A DNA stretch of 64,000 bases from Frigoribacterium sp. Leaf8 (lineage in GTDB: Bacteria; Actinomycetota; Actinomycetes; Actinomycetales; Microbacteriaceae). The stretch spans positions 295,936-359,935 of the forward strand of contig NZ_LMKB01000006.1 of the NCBI RefSeq assembly GCF_001421165.1, written 5' to 3'. Of this stretch, positions 42,041 through 50,688 are shown one piece after another (positions within the stretch are counted from its first letter, which is position 1; each line of letters starts with the position of its first letter). Made by a program: the position numbers and the translations under genes. The notes beneath the pieces are model-generated. The model saw only the letters and a list, made by a program, of their open reading frames with translations, was not told the DNA's origin and ran no database searches.

Positions 42041-43312
42041 TCACGGCGGCGTCCAGTCGTACCCGTTCACCCACCAGCAGTAGTAGAGCCACACCCACTG
42101 TGCCGCCACGAACACGGCGACGAGCAGCGCCCGGTAGACCTTCGAGCGCGGCACCGCGAGGACGCCCAGCAGGGGGAAGAGCGGCATCAGGAGCCGGAAG
42201 GTGCTGGACTGCGGGAAGAACACCGCCAGCAGGTAGAGCCCGTAGGCGACGCCCCACAGCCTCAGGTCGGTGCTCGTCCGGCGTGCCCACGGCGACAGCA
42301 GCAGGGCTCCGAACGCCACGAGCGTGACCACGAGGAGGGCGATGCCGGAACCACCCGGAAACCACCAGTTCGCCCCGTCGACCCACGGGGTGAACGGCAC
42401 GAGCGGTCCGTAGCCGATGTAGGGCGCCCGCCAGGCGAGTTCGGTCTCGGTGTACGCACCCGGCACGCCCGTGACCGCGCCGGCGACGACGAGCCAGGCG
42501 ACGCCGAACACGCCCGTGGCCGCCACCGACACCGCCACCCGGACGCGCTCGCGCACCGGGAAGGGATCGTCGTGCCGGCGCCACCAGCGCAGCAACCCGT
42601 GCAGACCGATCGCCAGGGCGAGCGGAAGGGCTCCAGGTCGCGTGAAGGACATGATGAGCACGACCGGCAGCATCGCCAGGTACTGCCGCCGCACCAGCAT
42701 GAGCAGGCTCGCGCAGAGCAGCAGCAGGAACATCGACTCGGCGTAGGCCACCTGCAGCAGCGGCGACAGGGGCGCCACGCAGAACAGGACGACCGCGAAC
42801 AACGAGGTCGACTCGGGCAGCGCGTGCCGCATGAGGCGGTAGAACAACAGGGCCGCCCCCGCGGCGCAGGCGACCGACACGACGACGGCCAGCGTCGCGA
42901 ACGGCAGGCCCGTCAGGCCCATCAGCCCACGGACGACGAGCGGGTAGGCGGGCATGAACGCCCAGGCGTTCTCTCCGACGTGGCCGTCCCCGGTGATGGG
43001 GAGGTCGCGCGGGTACCCCACCACGGCGATGATGTTGTACCAGTGACCGTCCCAGATCGTGGCGAAGCTGCCGTAGTCCGGGCTCGCGAGCGTCCACGCG
43101 TTGGCCTGCTGGGCACCGGCGAAGGTGAGCAGCGCGATCGTGCTGACGACGCGCGACAGGACGAACACCACGAGCACCCGGGCCCACCACGGCGTGAGCC
43201 GGTAGCGCAGCAGGAGGCGCCTCGACGCCGAGGTCGGTCGTCGGGGATCGTGCCGCGTCGACGGGGACGAGGAGGCGCGACTCGCGTCGTCGACGGTCAG
43301 GCCGTCAGCCAC
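42041..43312 (-). CDS. Multi-pass membrane mannosyltransferase-like protein (PIG-V-like)
   Basis: 423 aa with about ten transmembrane helices. The first extracytoplasmic loop holds a conserved acidic site, DYGSFATIWDGHWYNIIAVVGYP, followed by AWAFMPAYPLVV, the pattern of GT-C/PIG-V-type polyprenyl-phosphomannose-dependent glycosyltransferases. It probably adds mannose to a lipoglycan or protein on the outer membrane face. GTG at 43312 lies inside the end of dapE (16-bp overlap), so it is co-transcribed with a lysine-pathway gene of unrelated function. Confidence 0.8.
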   Translation of the reverse strand: MADGLTVDDASRASSSPSTRHDPRRPTSASRRLLLRYRLTPWWARVLVVFVLSRVVSTIALLTFAGAQQANAWTLASPDYGSFATIWDGHWYNIIAVVGYPRDLPITGDGHVGENAWAFMPAYPLVVRGLMGLTGLPFATLAVVVSVACAAGAALLFYRLMRHALPESTSLFAVVLFCVAPLSPLLQVAYAESMFLLLLCASLLMLVRRQYLAMLPVVLIMSFTRPGALPLALAIGLHGLLRWWRRHDDPFPVRERVRVAVSVAATGVFGVAWLVVAGAVTGVPGAYTETELAWRAPYIGYGPLVPFTPWVDGANWWFPGGSGIALLVVTLVAFGALLLSPWARRTSTDLRLWGVAYGLYLLAVFFPQSSTFRLLMPLFPLLGVLAVPRSKVYRALLVAVFVAAQWVWLYYCWWVNGYDWTPP

Positions 43313-44370
43313 GCCCGCAGTCCGCGCTCGTTGTCGAGGATCTGCTGCACGGGCACCCGCTCGTCGTCGTGGTGGGCCAGCATCGGGTCACCGGGACCGT
43401 AGTTGACCGCGGGGACACCGAGCGCGGAGAACCGCGCGACGTCCGTCCACCCGTACTTGGGCTTGGCCTCGCCGCCCACGGCACGCAGGAACTGCTGTGC
43501 CAGCGGGGCGTCCAGACCGGGCCGGGCCCCGGGGGCGAGGTCGACGATCGTGACGTCGAAGCCCTCGAAGAGCTCGCGGACGTGGGCGACGGCCTCGTCG
43601 CCGCTGCGGCTCGGGGCGAACCGGTAGTTGACGTGCACCATGCACTCGTCGGGGATGACGTTGCCGGCCACGCCGCCCGTGATGCCCACGGCGTTGAGGC
43701 CCTCGCGGTAGACGAGCCCGTCGACCTCGACCTCTCGCGCCTCGTAGGCCGCCAGCACGTCGAGGATCGGCGCGGCCTTGTGGATGGCGTTGTCGCCGAC
43801 CCACGAGCGGGCGCTGTGCGAGCGGGCGCCGAAAGTGCGGATCTCGGCGCGCAGGTTGCCGTTGCAGCCCCCTTCGACCCCGCTGTTGCTCGGTTCGCCC
43901 AGGACGGCGAAGTCGCCGGCCAACAGGTCGGGTCGGGCCCGCGCGAGGCGGCCCAGGCCGTTCAGGGCGTCGGAGACCTCTTCGTGGTCGTACCAGACCC
44001 AGGTGACGTCGACGCCGGGCTCGGTCAACTCGACCGCGAGCCTCAGGTGGACGGCACAGCCGGCCTTCATGTCGACGGTGCCGCGACCCCAGAGGTAGTC
44101 GACCCCGTCCTCGGTCTCGTAGCGCGTGGGCACGTTGTCGTTGATCGGCACCGTGTCGATGTGACCGGCGATGACGACCCGCGAGGCCCGGCCGAGCCGG
44201 GTCCGGGCGACGATCGCGTCGCCGTCACGGAACAACTCGAGGTGGTCGCAACCGTCGAGCGTGGACCAGATCTCGTCGGCGACGAGGCGTTCGTCGCCCG
44301 ACTCCGATCGGATGTCGCAGAGCTGCCTGGTGACGTCCACGGGCGAGACGGAGAGGTCGATCGGTGCCAT
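43297..44370 (-). CDS. dapE: Succinyl-diaminopimelate desuccinylase DapE
   Basis: 357 aa M20 metallopeptidase-fold enzyme that removes succinate from N-succinyl-LL-2,6-diaminopimelate. Metal and catalytic residues: H70 and D72 (AGHIDTVP), D100 (GTVDMKAG), E130/E131 (YDHEEVS), [14 protein letters not shown], and the terminal His in [13 protein letters not shown] at 44370 is set by a TAAACT -10 seven bases upstream; a further upstream ATG is antisense to the control region. Divergent from dapD, 76 bp apart, sharing one control region. Confidence 0.95.
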   Translation of the reverse strand: MAPIDLSVSPVDVTRQLCDIRSESGDERLVADEIWSTLDGCDHLELFRDGDAIVARTRLGRASRVVIAGHIDTVPINDNVPTRYETEDGVDYLWGRGTVDMKAGCAVHLRLAVELTEPGVDVTWVWYDHEEVSDALNGLGRLARARPDLLAGDFAVLGEPSNSGVEGGCNGNLRAEIRTFGARSHSARSWVGDNAIHKAAPILDVLAAYEAREVEVDGLVYREGLNAVGITGGVAGNVIPDECMVHVNYRFAPSRSGDEAVAHVRELFEGFDVTIVDLAPGARPGLDAPLAQQFLRAVGGEAKPKYGWTDVARFSALGVPAVNYGPGDPMLAHHDDERVPVQQILDNERGLRAWLTA

Positions 44371-44377
44371 GCGGGCG

Positions 44378-44383
44378 AGTTTA
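44378..44383 (-). promoter_or_regulatory. -10 element TAAACT of dapE, leaderless start
   Basis: Minus-strand TAAACT lies 7 nt upstream of the dapE ATG. Confidence 0.6.
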
Positions 44384-44433
44384 CGGGGCCAGGGCACGGG
44401 TCACCTCCGAAGCGGTCCGTCGGCGGCTGCCGA

Positions 44434-44439
44434 TACGCT
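44434..44439 (+). promoter_or_regulatory. -10 element TACGCT of dapD, leaderless start
   Basis: TACGCT lies 7 nt upstream of the dapD ATG. Confidence 0.55.
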
Positions 44440-44446
44440 CGGGTCC

Positions 44447-45421
44447 ATGACTTCCGACGCCACCGCCACCGCCCCGACCCACGCCTACGGGTACGGCCTC
44501 GCGACCGTCTCGCACGACGGCACCACGCTCGACACCTGGTTCCCCTCCCCCCGGCTCGGCACCCTCCCGGCCGACCGTGACCCCGAGATCGTCCCGGCCG
44601 AGCTGGCCGACGCGGCCGGACCCGACGAGCGCCGCGCGGTCGACCTCGTCCCGGTGACCGTCGAGATCGACCTGAGCGCGCCTCCTGCGTCCACGCCCGA
44701 CGCGTACCTGCGACTGCACCTGCTGAGCCACCTCCTCGTCGAGCCCAACACGGTCAACCTCGACGGCGTGTTCGCGCACCTGCCCATCGTCACCTGGACG
44801 AACGCGGGGCCGGTCCACCCCGACGACTTCGCACGGCTCCGTCCGAGGCTGCAGCGTGCCGGCATCGTCGCGACCGGCATCGACAAGTTCCCCCGCATGC
44901 TCGACTACGTCTCGCCCGACCGCGTCCGCATCGCCGACGCGTCGCGGGTGAGGCTCGGTGCCCACCTGGCCCCCGGCACCACGGTCATGCACGAGGGGTT
45001 CGTGAACTTCAACGCGGGCACGCTCGGGTCGTCGATGGTCGAGGGCCGCATCTCCCAGGGCGTCGTCGTGGGTGACGGGTCCGACATCGGCGGCGGAGCC
45101 TCGATCATGGGCACGCTGTCGGGCGGCGGCACCCAGCGGGTGACGATCGGCGCCCGCGCCCTGCTCGGCGCCAACGCCGGCATCGGCATCGCGATCGGCG
45201 ACGACACCGTCGTCGAGGCCGGGCTCTACGTGACGGCGGGCACCAAGGTCGTCGTCGTGGGCGGCACCCCGACCAACGACGGTTCGCCGCAGACGGTCAA
45301 GGCCGTCGAGCTCTCGGGCCAGCCCGGACTGCTCTTCCGCCGCAACTCGCTGACCGGCGCCGTCGAGGTGCTGCCCCGCAAGGGCCACGGCATCACGCTC
45401 AACTCGCAGTTGCACGCATAG
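44447..45421 (+). CDS. dapD: Tetrahydrodipicolinate N-succinyltransferase DapD (actinobacterial type)
   Basis: 324 aa. Uses succinyl-CoA to acylate tetrahydrodipicolinate in the succinylase branch of lysine/diaminopimelate synthesis. The C-terminal half is a left-handed beta-helix built from hexapeptide turns ([87 protein letters not shown]), typical of the trimeric actinobacterial DapD, which is longer than the E. coli form. ATG at 44447, leaderless-type promoter. Convergent with gltA, separated by a bidirectional hairpin. Confidence 0.95.
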   Translation: MTSDATATAPTHAYGYGLATVSHDGTTLDTWFPSPRLGTLPADRDPEIVPAELADAAGPDERRAVDLVPVTVEIDLSAPPASTPDAYLRLHLLSHLLVEPNTVNLDGVFAHLPIVTWTNAGPVHPDDFARLRPRLQRAGIVATGIDKFPRMLDYVSPDRVRIADASRVRLGAHLAPGTTVMHEGFVNFNAGTLGSSMVEGRISQGVVVGDGSDIGGGASIMGTLSGGGTQRVTIGARALLGANAGIGIAIGDDTVVEAGLYVTAGTKVVVVGGTPTNDGSPQTVKAVELSGQPGLLFRRNSLTGAVEVLPRKGHGITLNSQLHA

Positions 45422-45446
45422 GTCTTCGACGAGCACCACGACGAAA

Positions 45447-45492
45447 GGGGTGGGCACGACCCCAGGTCTGAACCCGGCGTCGTGCCCACCCC
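45447..45492. terminator. Bidirectional hairpin between dapD and gltA
   Basis: GGGGTGGGCACGAC (45447-45460) pairs perfectly with 45479-45492 across an 18-nt loop, placed between convergent genes. Confidence 0.85.
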
Positions 45493-45520
45493 CTCGCGTC
45501 GTGCCGATCGATCCGGCGGA

Positions 45521-46816
45521 CTAGCGCTGCGGCCAATCGCGTTCGGTCGCGCCCAGGTACAACTGCTGGGGGCGGCCGATCTTGGTCGTCGGGTCGGTGT
45601 TCATCTCGCGCCAGTGGGCGATCCAGCCGGGGAGGCGACCGATGGCGAAGAGCACCGTGAACATGCGGGGCGGGAACCCCATCGCCTTGTAGATGACGCC
45701 CGTGTAGAAGTCGACGTTCGGGTAGAGCTTGCGCTCGACGAAGTAGTCGTCGGCCAGGGCGATGCCCTCGAGCTCCATCGCGATGTCGAGCAGGTCGTCC
45801 TTCACGCCGAGCGATTCGAGCACCTCGGTGGCGCTCTCCTTGACGAGCTTGGCGCGCGGGTCGTAGTTCTTGTAGACCCGGTGGCCGAAGCCCATCAGCT
45901 TGACGCCGGCCTCTTTGTTCTTGACCCGCTCGACGAATCGCTCGACACCCTGGCCGCTGTCGCGGATCTCGGCGAGCATCTTGAGGACGGCCTCGTTGGC
46001 CCCGCCGTGCAGCGGCCCGTAGAGGGCGCTGATGCCCGCCGAGATCGACGAGAACATGTTGGCCTGCGTCGAGCCGACGAGACGCACGGTCGAGGTCGAC
46101 GCGTTCTGTTCGTGGTCCTCGTGCAGGATGAGCAGGCGTTCGAGCGCCTTCGACAGGACGGGGTTCACCTCGTACGGCTCGGCCATCGTGCCGAAGTTCA
46201 GCTTGAGGAAGTTGTCGACGAAGCTGAGCGAGTTGTCGGGGTAGAGGAACGCCTGGCCGAGGCTCTTCTTGTGTGCGTACGCCGCGATGACCGGCAGCTT
46301 CGCCAGCAGTCGGACGGTCTGGAGCTCGACCTGCTCGGGATCGTGCACGCTCATGCTGTCTTCGTAGAACGTCGACAGTGCGCCGACCGCGCTCGACAGC
46401 ACCGACATCGGGTGGGCGTTGTGCGGCAGGGCGTCGAAGAAGCGGCGCAGGTCTTCGTGCAGCAGCGTGTGCCGCCGGATGCGCGCGTCGAAGTCGGCGA
46501 GCTGGTCGGGGGTGGGCAGTTCGCCGTAGATCAACAGCCAGGCCGTCTCGAGGTAGGTCGAGTTCTCGGCGACTTGTTCGATCGGATAGCCCCGGTAGCG
46601 CAGGATGCCCTGATCACCGTCGATGTAGGTGATCGTGCTTCGGGCGTTGGAGGTGTTCACGAAGCCCGTGTCGAGGGTCGTGTAACCGGTCTGCTTGGTG
46701 AACGTCGAGATGTCGATCGCCGAGGCACCCTCGGTGCTCGCGACGATCGGGAACTCGGCTGTTCCCCCCGGGAACTGCAGCGTGGCCTTCTGGGCGTCGT
46801 TGGCAGTGTCAGTCAC
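45521..46816 (-). CDS. gltA: Citrate synthase (type I, hexameric length)
   Basis: 431 aa. Condenses oxaloacetate and acetyl-CoA to citrate. Diagnostic segments: FVNTSNARSTITYIDGDQGILRYRGYPIEQ near the N-terminus, the His in ALPHNAHPMSVLSS, LHGGANEAVLKML (catalytic His region) and MGFGHRVYKNYDPRAKL, and the C-terminal GRPQQLYLGATERDW. GTG at 46816 is 6 nt after a TAGGCT -10. The dapC-type gene ends 16 bp upstream on the same strand, so gltA can be read both from its own promoter and by readthrough. Confidence 0.97.
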   Translation of the reverse strand: MTDTANDAQKATLQFPGGTAEFPIVASTEGASAIDISTFTKQTGYTTLDTGFVNTSNARSTITYIDGDQGILRYRGYPIEQVAENSTYLETAWLLIYGELPTPDQLADFDARIRRHTLLHEDLRRFFDALPHNAHPMSVLSSAVGALSTFYEDSMSVHDPEQVELQTVRLLAKLPVIAAYAHKKSLGQAFLYPDNSLSFVDNFLKLNFGTMAEPYEVNPVLSKALERLLILHEDHEQNASTSTVRLVGSTQANMFSSISAGISALYGPLHGGANEAVLKMLAEIRDSGQGVERFVERVKNKEAGVKLMGFGHRVYKNYDPRAKLVKESATEVLESLGVKDDLLDIAMELEGIALADDYFVERKLYPNVDFYTGVIYKAMGFPPRMFTVLFAIGRLPGWIAHWREMNTDPTTKIGRPQQLYLGATERDWPQR

Positions 46817-46822
46817 CCGGTC

Positions 46823-46828
46823 AGCCTA
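46823..46828 (-). promoter_or_regulatory. -10 element TAGGCT of gltA, leaderless start
   Basis: Minus-strand TAGGCT is 6 nt before the gltA GTG and partly overlaps the 3' end of the dapC-type gene (46833) only at its -35 side. Confidence 0.5.
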
Positions 46829-46832
46829 GCGG

Positions 46833-47933
46833 TCAGCCGCCGAGTCGCCCCACGGCGGCGTCGATGCGCTCGTCGGTCGTCGTGAGTGCCACGCGGACGT
46901 GGCGATCACCGGCGGGCCCGTAGAACGACCCCGGGGCGACGAGCACGCCACGCTCGGCGAGCCAGGACACCGAGGCCCAGGCGTCCTCGTCCCGCGTGGC
47001 CCAGAGGTACAGGCCGGCCTCGCTGCGGTCGATGCGGAACCCCGCTGCCTCGAGAGCGGGCAGGAGGCGCGCTCGGCGGGCCGCGTACCGCGCCTTCTGC
47101 TCGACCACGTGGGCCTCGTCGGCCAAGGCGACGACCATGGCCTGCTGCACCGGGGCCGGCGGCATGAGGCCCGCGTGCTTGCGCACGGCGAGGAGCTGCC
47201 CGAGCACGTGGTCGCAGCCCGCGACGAAGCCCGCGCGGTACCCGGCGAGGTTCGACTGCTTGCTGAGCGAGTAGACCGAGACGACGCCGCGGAGGTCGTC
47301 GCCGACCACGCGTGGGTCGAGGATGCAGGGCGTGGGGCGGTCGGCCCACTCGCCCGTCCACCCGAGTTCGGCATAGCACTCGTCGCCGGCGATCACGGCA
47401 CCGAGTTCACGCGCACGGGCGACGGCGGCGCGGAGAGCCTCGAAGCCCAGCACGGCCCCGTCGGGGTTGCCCGGGCTGTTCAACCAGACCAGCTTCGTCG
47501 AGACGGGCCACTCGGCCGGGTCGTCGGAGGCGAGGGCCGTCGCTCCGACGAGGGCGGCGCCGAGCGCGTAGGTCGGGTAGGCGTTCGTCGGGTAGACCAC
47601 CGTGTCGCCCGGACCGATGCCCAGCCAGAGAGCCATGCCGGCGATGAGTTCTTTCGAGCCGATGGTCGGCAGGACGTTCGCGTCGCCGAGTCCGGTCACC
47701 CCTCGGCGGCGCGCGTACCACTCCGAGATGGCCGACCGCAGGGCCGGGGTGCCGGCGACCTGCGGGTACGAGTGGGCGTCGGTCGCGACCGCGAGGGCCT
47801 CACGGACGACCTCGGGCGTCGGATCGACGGGCGAACCGACGCTGAGGTCGACGATGCCTCCGGGGTGGCGCCGGGCGGTGGCCGCGTACGGCACCAGGGC
47901 GTCCCAGGGGAACTCGGGCAGGTCGAGCGCCAC
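46833..47933 (-). CDS. dapC: Succinyldiaminopimelate aminotransferase, DapC type
   Basis: 366 aa fold-type I PLP enzyme. PLP lysine K225 in YSLSKQSNLAGYRAG; the family-specific LNSPGNPDGAVLG (151-163) replaces the usual NPNNPTG; GDECYAELGW holds the PLP-nitrogen Asp. Expected reaction: transfer of an amino group from glutamate to N-succinyl-2-amino-6-ketopimelate, between DapD and DapE. GTG at 47933, ten bases after the ferredoxin stop; this ferredoxin-DapC pair is a conserved actinobacterial unit. Nearness of dapD and dapE supports the call. Confidence 0.88.
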   Translation of the reverse strand: MALDLPEFPWDALVPYAATARRHPGGIVDLSVGSPVDPTPEVVREALAVATDAHSYPQVAGTPALRSAISEWYARRRGVTGLGDANVLPTIGSKELIAGMALWLGIGPGDTVVYPTNAYPTYALGAALVGATALASDDPAEWPVSTKLVWLNSPGNPDGAVLGFEALRAAVARARELGAVIAGDECYAELGWTGEWADRPTPCILDPRVVGDDLRGVVSVYSLSKQSNLAGYRAGFVAGCDHVLGQLLAVRKHAGLMPPAPVQQAMVVALADEAHVVEQKARYAARRARLLPALEAAGFRIDRSEAGLYLWATRDEDAWASVSWLAERGVLVAPGSFYGPAGDRHVRVALTTTDERIDAAVGRLGG

Positions 47934-47943
47934 GGAGGCCGTC

Positions 47944-48270
47944 CTAGGCGCCGGCGCCCTGAGGGGGCAGCGCCGAGATCACGGGGTGGTCCTTGGCGAT
48001 GACGCCGACCTTGGCCGCGCCACCGGGCGAGCCGATCTCGTCGAAGAACTCGACGTTGGCCTTGTAGTACTCGGCCCACTTGTCGGGCAGGTCGTCTTCG
48101 TAGTAGATGGCCTCGACCGGGCAGACGGGCTCGCACGCACCGCAGTCGACGCATTCGTCGGGGTGGATGTAGAGCGAGCGTTCGCCCTCGTAGATGCAGT
48201 CGACGGGGCACTCGTCGATGCAGGCACGGTCTTTGACATCGACACAGGGAAGTGCGATCACGTACGTCAC
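47944..48270 (-). CDS. fdxA: 7Fe ferredoxin FdxA/FdxC
   Basis: 108 aa bacterial ferredoxin with one [3Fe-4S] and one [4Fe-4S] cluster. Cysteines C9, C17, C21, C25, C40, C43, C46, C50 follow the seven-iron spacing (PCVDVKDRACIDECPVDC, then CVDCGACEPVCP). The C-terminal extension (DKWAEYYKANVEFFDEIGSPGGAAKVG) is usual in actinobacterial homologues. GTG at 48270 overlaps the stop of the MshB-like gene (GTGA). An electron donor for an unidentified partner. Confidence 0.96.
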   Translation of the reverse strand: MTYVIALPCVDVKDRACIDECPVDCIYEGERSLYIHPDECVDCGACEPVCPVEAIYYEDDLPDKWAEYYKANVEFFDEIGSPGGAAKVGVIAKDHPVISALPPQGAGA

Positions 48271-49613
48271 GTCTGGGGGGTTCCCTTCGCGTCGGGCAGG
48301 GCGTCCAGCTTATCGTCTGCCGGCTGTGCCTCGACCGAGGAGGCGCGGGCCGCGTCGCGGGGCGGCGTCGCTCCCCCGGCGGCCGGGCCCCGCAATCGCG
48401 GCCACCCGAGCACCACGAGGCAGATCAGGAACACTCCGCCGAGCCAGACCAGGGCGGGCGTGTTGTCGGGCACGAGGATCGACCCCCCGGGACTCGCCTG
48501 CCACAGGACGACGAGCGCCCCGATGAGACCGACGGCGGCGGCCCCGGCCATCGCCCGCGAGCCGAAGACCGAGCGGAGACCGGCGAGGAGCGTGAGGCTC
48601 ATGAGCAACGCGAGCACGAGCCCGGACCAGAACGGCGAGCCGGCGACGGTGATCGTCGACTGGTGCATGACGGTGCCGATGGTGCCGAACACGGCTCCGG
48701 CGGCGAGCGCCAGGACGAGCGCGACGACGCGTCCGCCCGTCGTCATCCGGGCCATCTCGGAATCGCCCTCGTCCACCGTCGGCTCGGGCACGAAGCGGAA
48801 CGACTCGCGGACCGTCACGGGCTCGACGGCGCCGTGCGGGAACCGGATGCCGGCCTGGCCACCCGGGAGGTCGACGACCTCGACCTGACTGCGGTGGTCG
48901 CGGAGTGCGGCGAGCTTGCGAGGAGCCACGTGACGCGTGTCGGTCGTCAGCACGGTGTCGTCGGTGGCGAGGGCCTCGGCCTCCGCCCCCACGGCCGACT
49001 CGGCACCGGCCACGATCGCGAAGAACGGCACGCCGACGAGGCGGGCGGCACGCACGGCGACCCGGTTGGCCCGGACGTGGTCGGGGTGGTGGTACCCGCC
49101 GTCCTCGTCGTAGCTGATGATCGCGGTCGGGCGCACGGACTGGACGACGGCCGACAGGTCGCTCACGACCTCGCCGAACTCGGCGGCGCAGAACGCCGCG
49201 GGGTGCAGGTCGGGCGTCGGCCCGGCCACGCCGTCCGACCGCCAGACCATGCCGCTGTCGCGATAGACCCGTTCGGGGAGCCCCGGCGTGCGGGCACCGG
49301 CCGAACCGAGGAACCGGTGGTCGTCGACGCCGAGGTCTCGCATGGCGGCGGCGATCTCGCCCTCGCGGTGGACGGCGAGGGCGGCCTGGTCGGCCCGGAG
49401 GGCGGCGAGGTCGTCGGGGATCACCTCGCCCAGTTCGCCCCGGGTGCAGGTCACGACGGTGACCGCGGCACCGGCCTCGACCATCGCGGCGATGGTGCCA
49501 CCCGTGGTGATGGTCTCGTCGTCGGGGTGGGCGTGGACGAAGAGCACGCGCTCGAGCCGAGGGTCGCCGGCGGTCGAGGGCGACGCGGGCGTCGGCGAGG
49601 CGGAGGAGTTCAT
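48267..49613 (-). CDS. MshB-like PIG-L deacetylase fused to a membrane domain
   Basis: 448 aa. N-terminal LmbE/PIG-L deacetylase domain (about 20-290) with zinc motif VHAHPDDE (H29, D31, D32) and ISYDEDGGYHHPDHVRANR, the signature of MshB, which deacetylates GlcNAc-inositol in mycothiol synthesis. The C-terminal part (about 300-415) has four hydrophobic helices and a charged tail, so the enzyme is membrane-tethered, unlike mycobacterial MshB (about 300 aa). ATG at 49613, a TATCCT element eight bases upstream. First gene of the mshB-fdxA-dapC run; an iron-regulator box lies 58 bp upstream. Confidence 0.85.
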   Translation of the reverse strand: MNSSASPTPASPSTAGDPRLERVLFVHAHPDDETITTGGTIAAMVEAGAAVTVVTCTRGELGEVIPDDLAALRADQAALAVHREGEIAAAMRDLGVDDHRFLGSAGARTPGLPERVYRDSGMVWRSDGVAGPTPDLHPAAFCAAEFGEVVSDLSAVVQSVRPTAIISYDEDGGYHHPDHVRANRVAVRAARLVGVPFFAIVAGAESAVGAEAEALATDDTVLTTDTRHVAPRKLAALRDHRSQVEVVDLPGGQAGIRFPHGAVEPVTVRESFRFVPEPTVDEGDSEMARMTTGGRVVALVLALAAGAVFGTIGTVMHQSTITVAGSPFWSGLVLALLMSLTLLAGLRSVFGSRAMAGAAAVGLIGALVVLWQASPGGSILVPDNTPALVWLGGVFLICLVVLGWPRLRGPAAGGATPPRDAARASSVEAQPADDKLDALPDAKGTPQT

Positions 49614-49670
49614 CACTGGACAGGATATGCCGCGCCGCACTACTGTCGGTCTGGCTCAGGGTGCCCTTAG

Positions 49671-49689
49671 TGAGGTTAGCCTAACCATA
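49671..49689. promoter_or_regulatory. DtxR/IdeR-type iron box
   Basis: TGAGGTTAGCCTAACCATA carries the perfect palindrome core GGTTAGCCTAACC (49674-49686), matching the known consensus TTAGGTTAGSCTAACCTAA at 15 of 19 positions by eye. It lies 100 bp before efeU and 58 bp before the divergent mshB-like gene, so iron-bound regulator would repress efeUOB and might affect both sides. Confidence 0.85.
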
Positions 49690-49788
49690 CCAGCCCGTTC
49701 GGTCCCTCTGCGGTCCGACCGGTCGACCGCGTCCCTGATCCCCATCCTGCTCGACGACGAGCTCCACTCCCCCGAGAAAGCCGTCCCC

Positions 49789-50688
49789 GTGCTCGCCAAC
49801 TACCTCATCGGACTCCGAGAGGGCCTCGAGGCCGCTCTCGTGGTCGGCATCCTCATCGCCTACGTGGTCAAGGTCGGCCGACGCGACGTCCTCCCCCGCC
49901 TCTGGCTGGGCGTGGGCGCCGCGGTCGTCCTCTCGCTCGGCCTCGGCGCCGTGCTCACCTTCGGCACCTACGGGCTGACCTTCCAGGCCCAGGAGATCAT
50001 CGGCGGCGGTCTCTCGATCGTGGCCGTGGGCTTCGTGACCTGGATGGTCTTCTGGATGGCCCGCACCGCGCGCGGCCTGCGCGGCGAACTCGAGTCGGGC
50101 CTCGAGCGAGCCCTCGGCGGCGGCGCCTGGGCGGTCGTCGCGCTGGCCTTCCTCTCGGTCGGTCGCGAGGGCATCGAGACCGCTCTCTTCGTCTGGGCCA
50201 CCGTGCAGTCGACCGGCGGCGGCGCGACGCCGCTGGTGGGTGCGCTCCTCGGCATCGTCACGGCGGTCGCCGTCCAGGTGGCGATCTACCGTGGCGTGGT
50301 CCGCCTCGACGTCGCCCGGTTCTTCCGGGTGACCGGCTACTTCCTCGTCGTCGTCGCGGCGGGCGTCCTCGCCTACGGGGTGGGCGACCTGCAGGAGGCG
50401 TCCGTGCTGCCGGGCCGCGCCTCCCTGGCCTTCGACGTGAGCGCTGCCGTTCCGCCGACCAGCTGGTACGGCACCCTGCTCCAGGGGCTCGTGAACTTCA
50501 CCCCGACGCCGAGCTGGCTGCAGGTCGTCGTCTGGCTCGCCTACCTCGCCGTCGTCGTCCCCCTCTTCGTGCGGGCGACCCGCCGACGTCGACCCGGTAC
50601 CACGACCCCGTCCGGCTCGTCCGCGACCCTCGGCACGTCCGTCCCCTCGACCACCCCGTCACCCCGCACCGCAGGAGCATCACGATGA
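49789..50688 (+). CDS. efeU: Iron permease EfeU (FTR1 family)
   Basis: 299 aa, seven predicted transmembrane helices. Both FTR1 REXXE iron motifs are present: REGLE at residues 10-14 (GLREGLEAALVVG) and REGIE in GREGIETALFVW. Imports iron across the cytoplasmic membrane. The GTG at 49789 (VLANYLIGLREG) is chosen because the first REXXE must lie near the N-terminus; GAGAAAG lies upstream. Frame upstream is antisense to the mshB-like gene. The stop overlaps the efeO start (ATGA). Controlled by the iron box upstream. Confidence 0.93.
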   Translation: MLANYLIGLREGLEAALVVGILIAYVVKVGRRDVLPRLWLGVGAAVVLSLGLGAVLTFGTYGLTFQAQEIIGGGLSIVAVGFVTWMVFWMARTARGLRGELESGLERALGGGAWAVVALAFLSVGREGIETALFVWATVQSTGGGATPLVGALLGIVTAVAVQVAIYRGVVRLDVARFFRVTGYFLVVVAAGVLAYGVGDLQEASVLPGRASLAFDVSAAVPPTSWYGTLLQGLVNFTPTPSWLQVVVWLAYLAVVVPLFVRATRRRRPGTTTPSGSSATLGTSVPSTTPSPRTAGASR

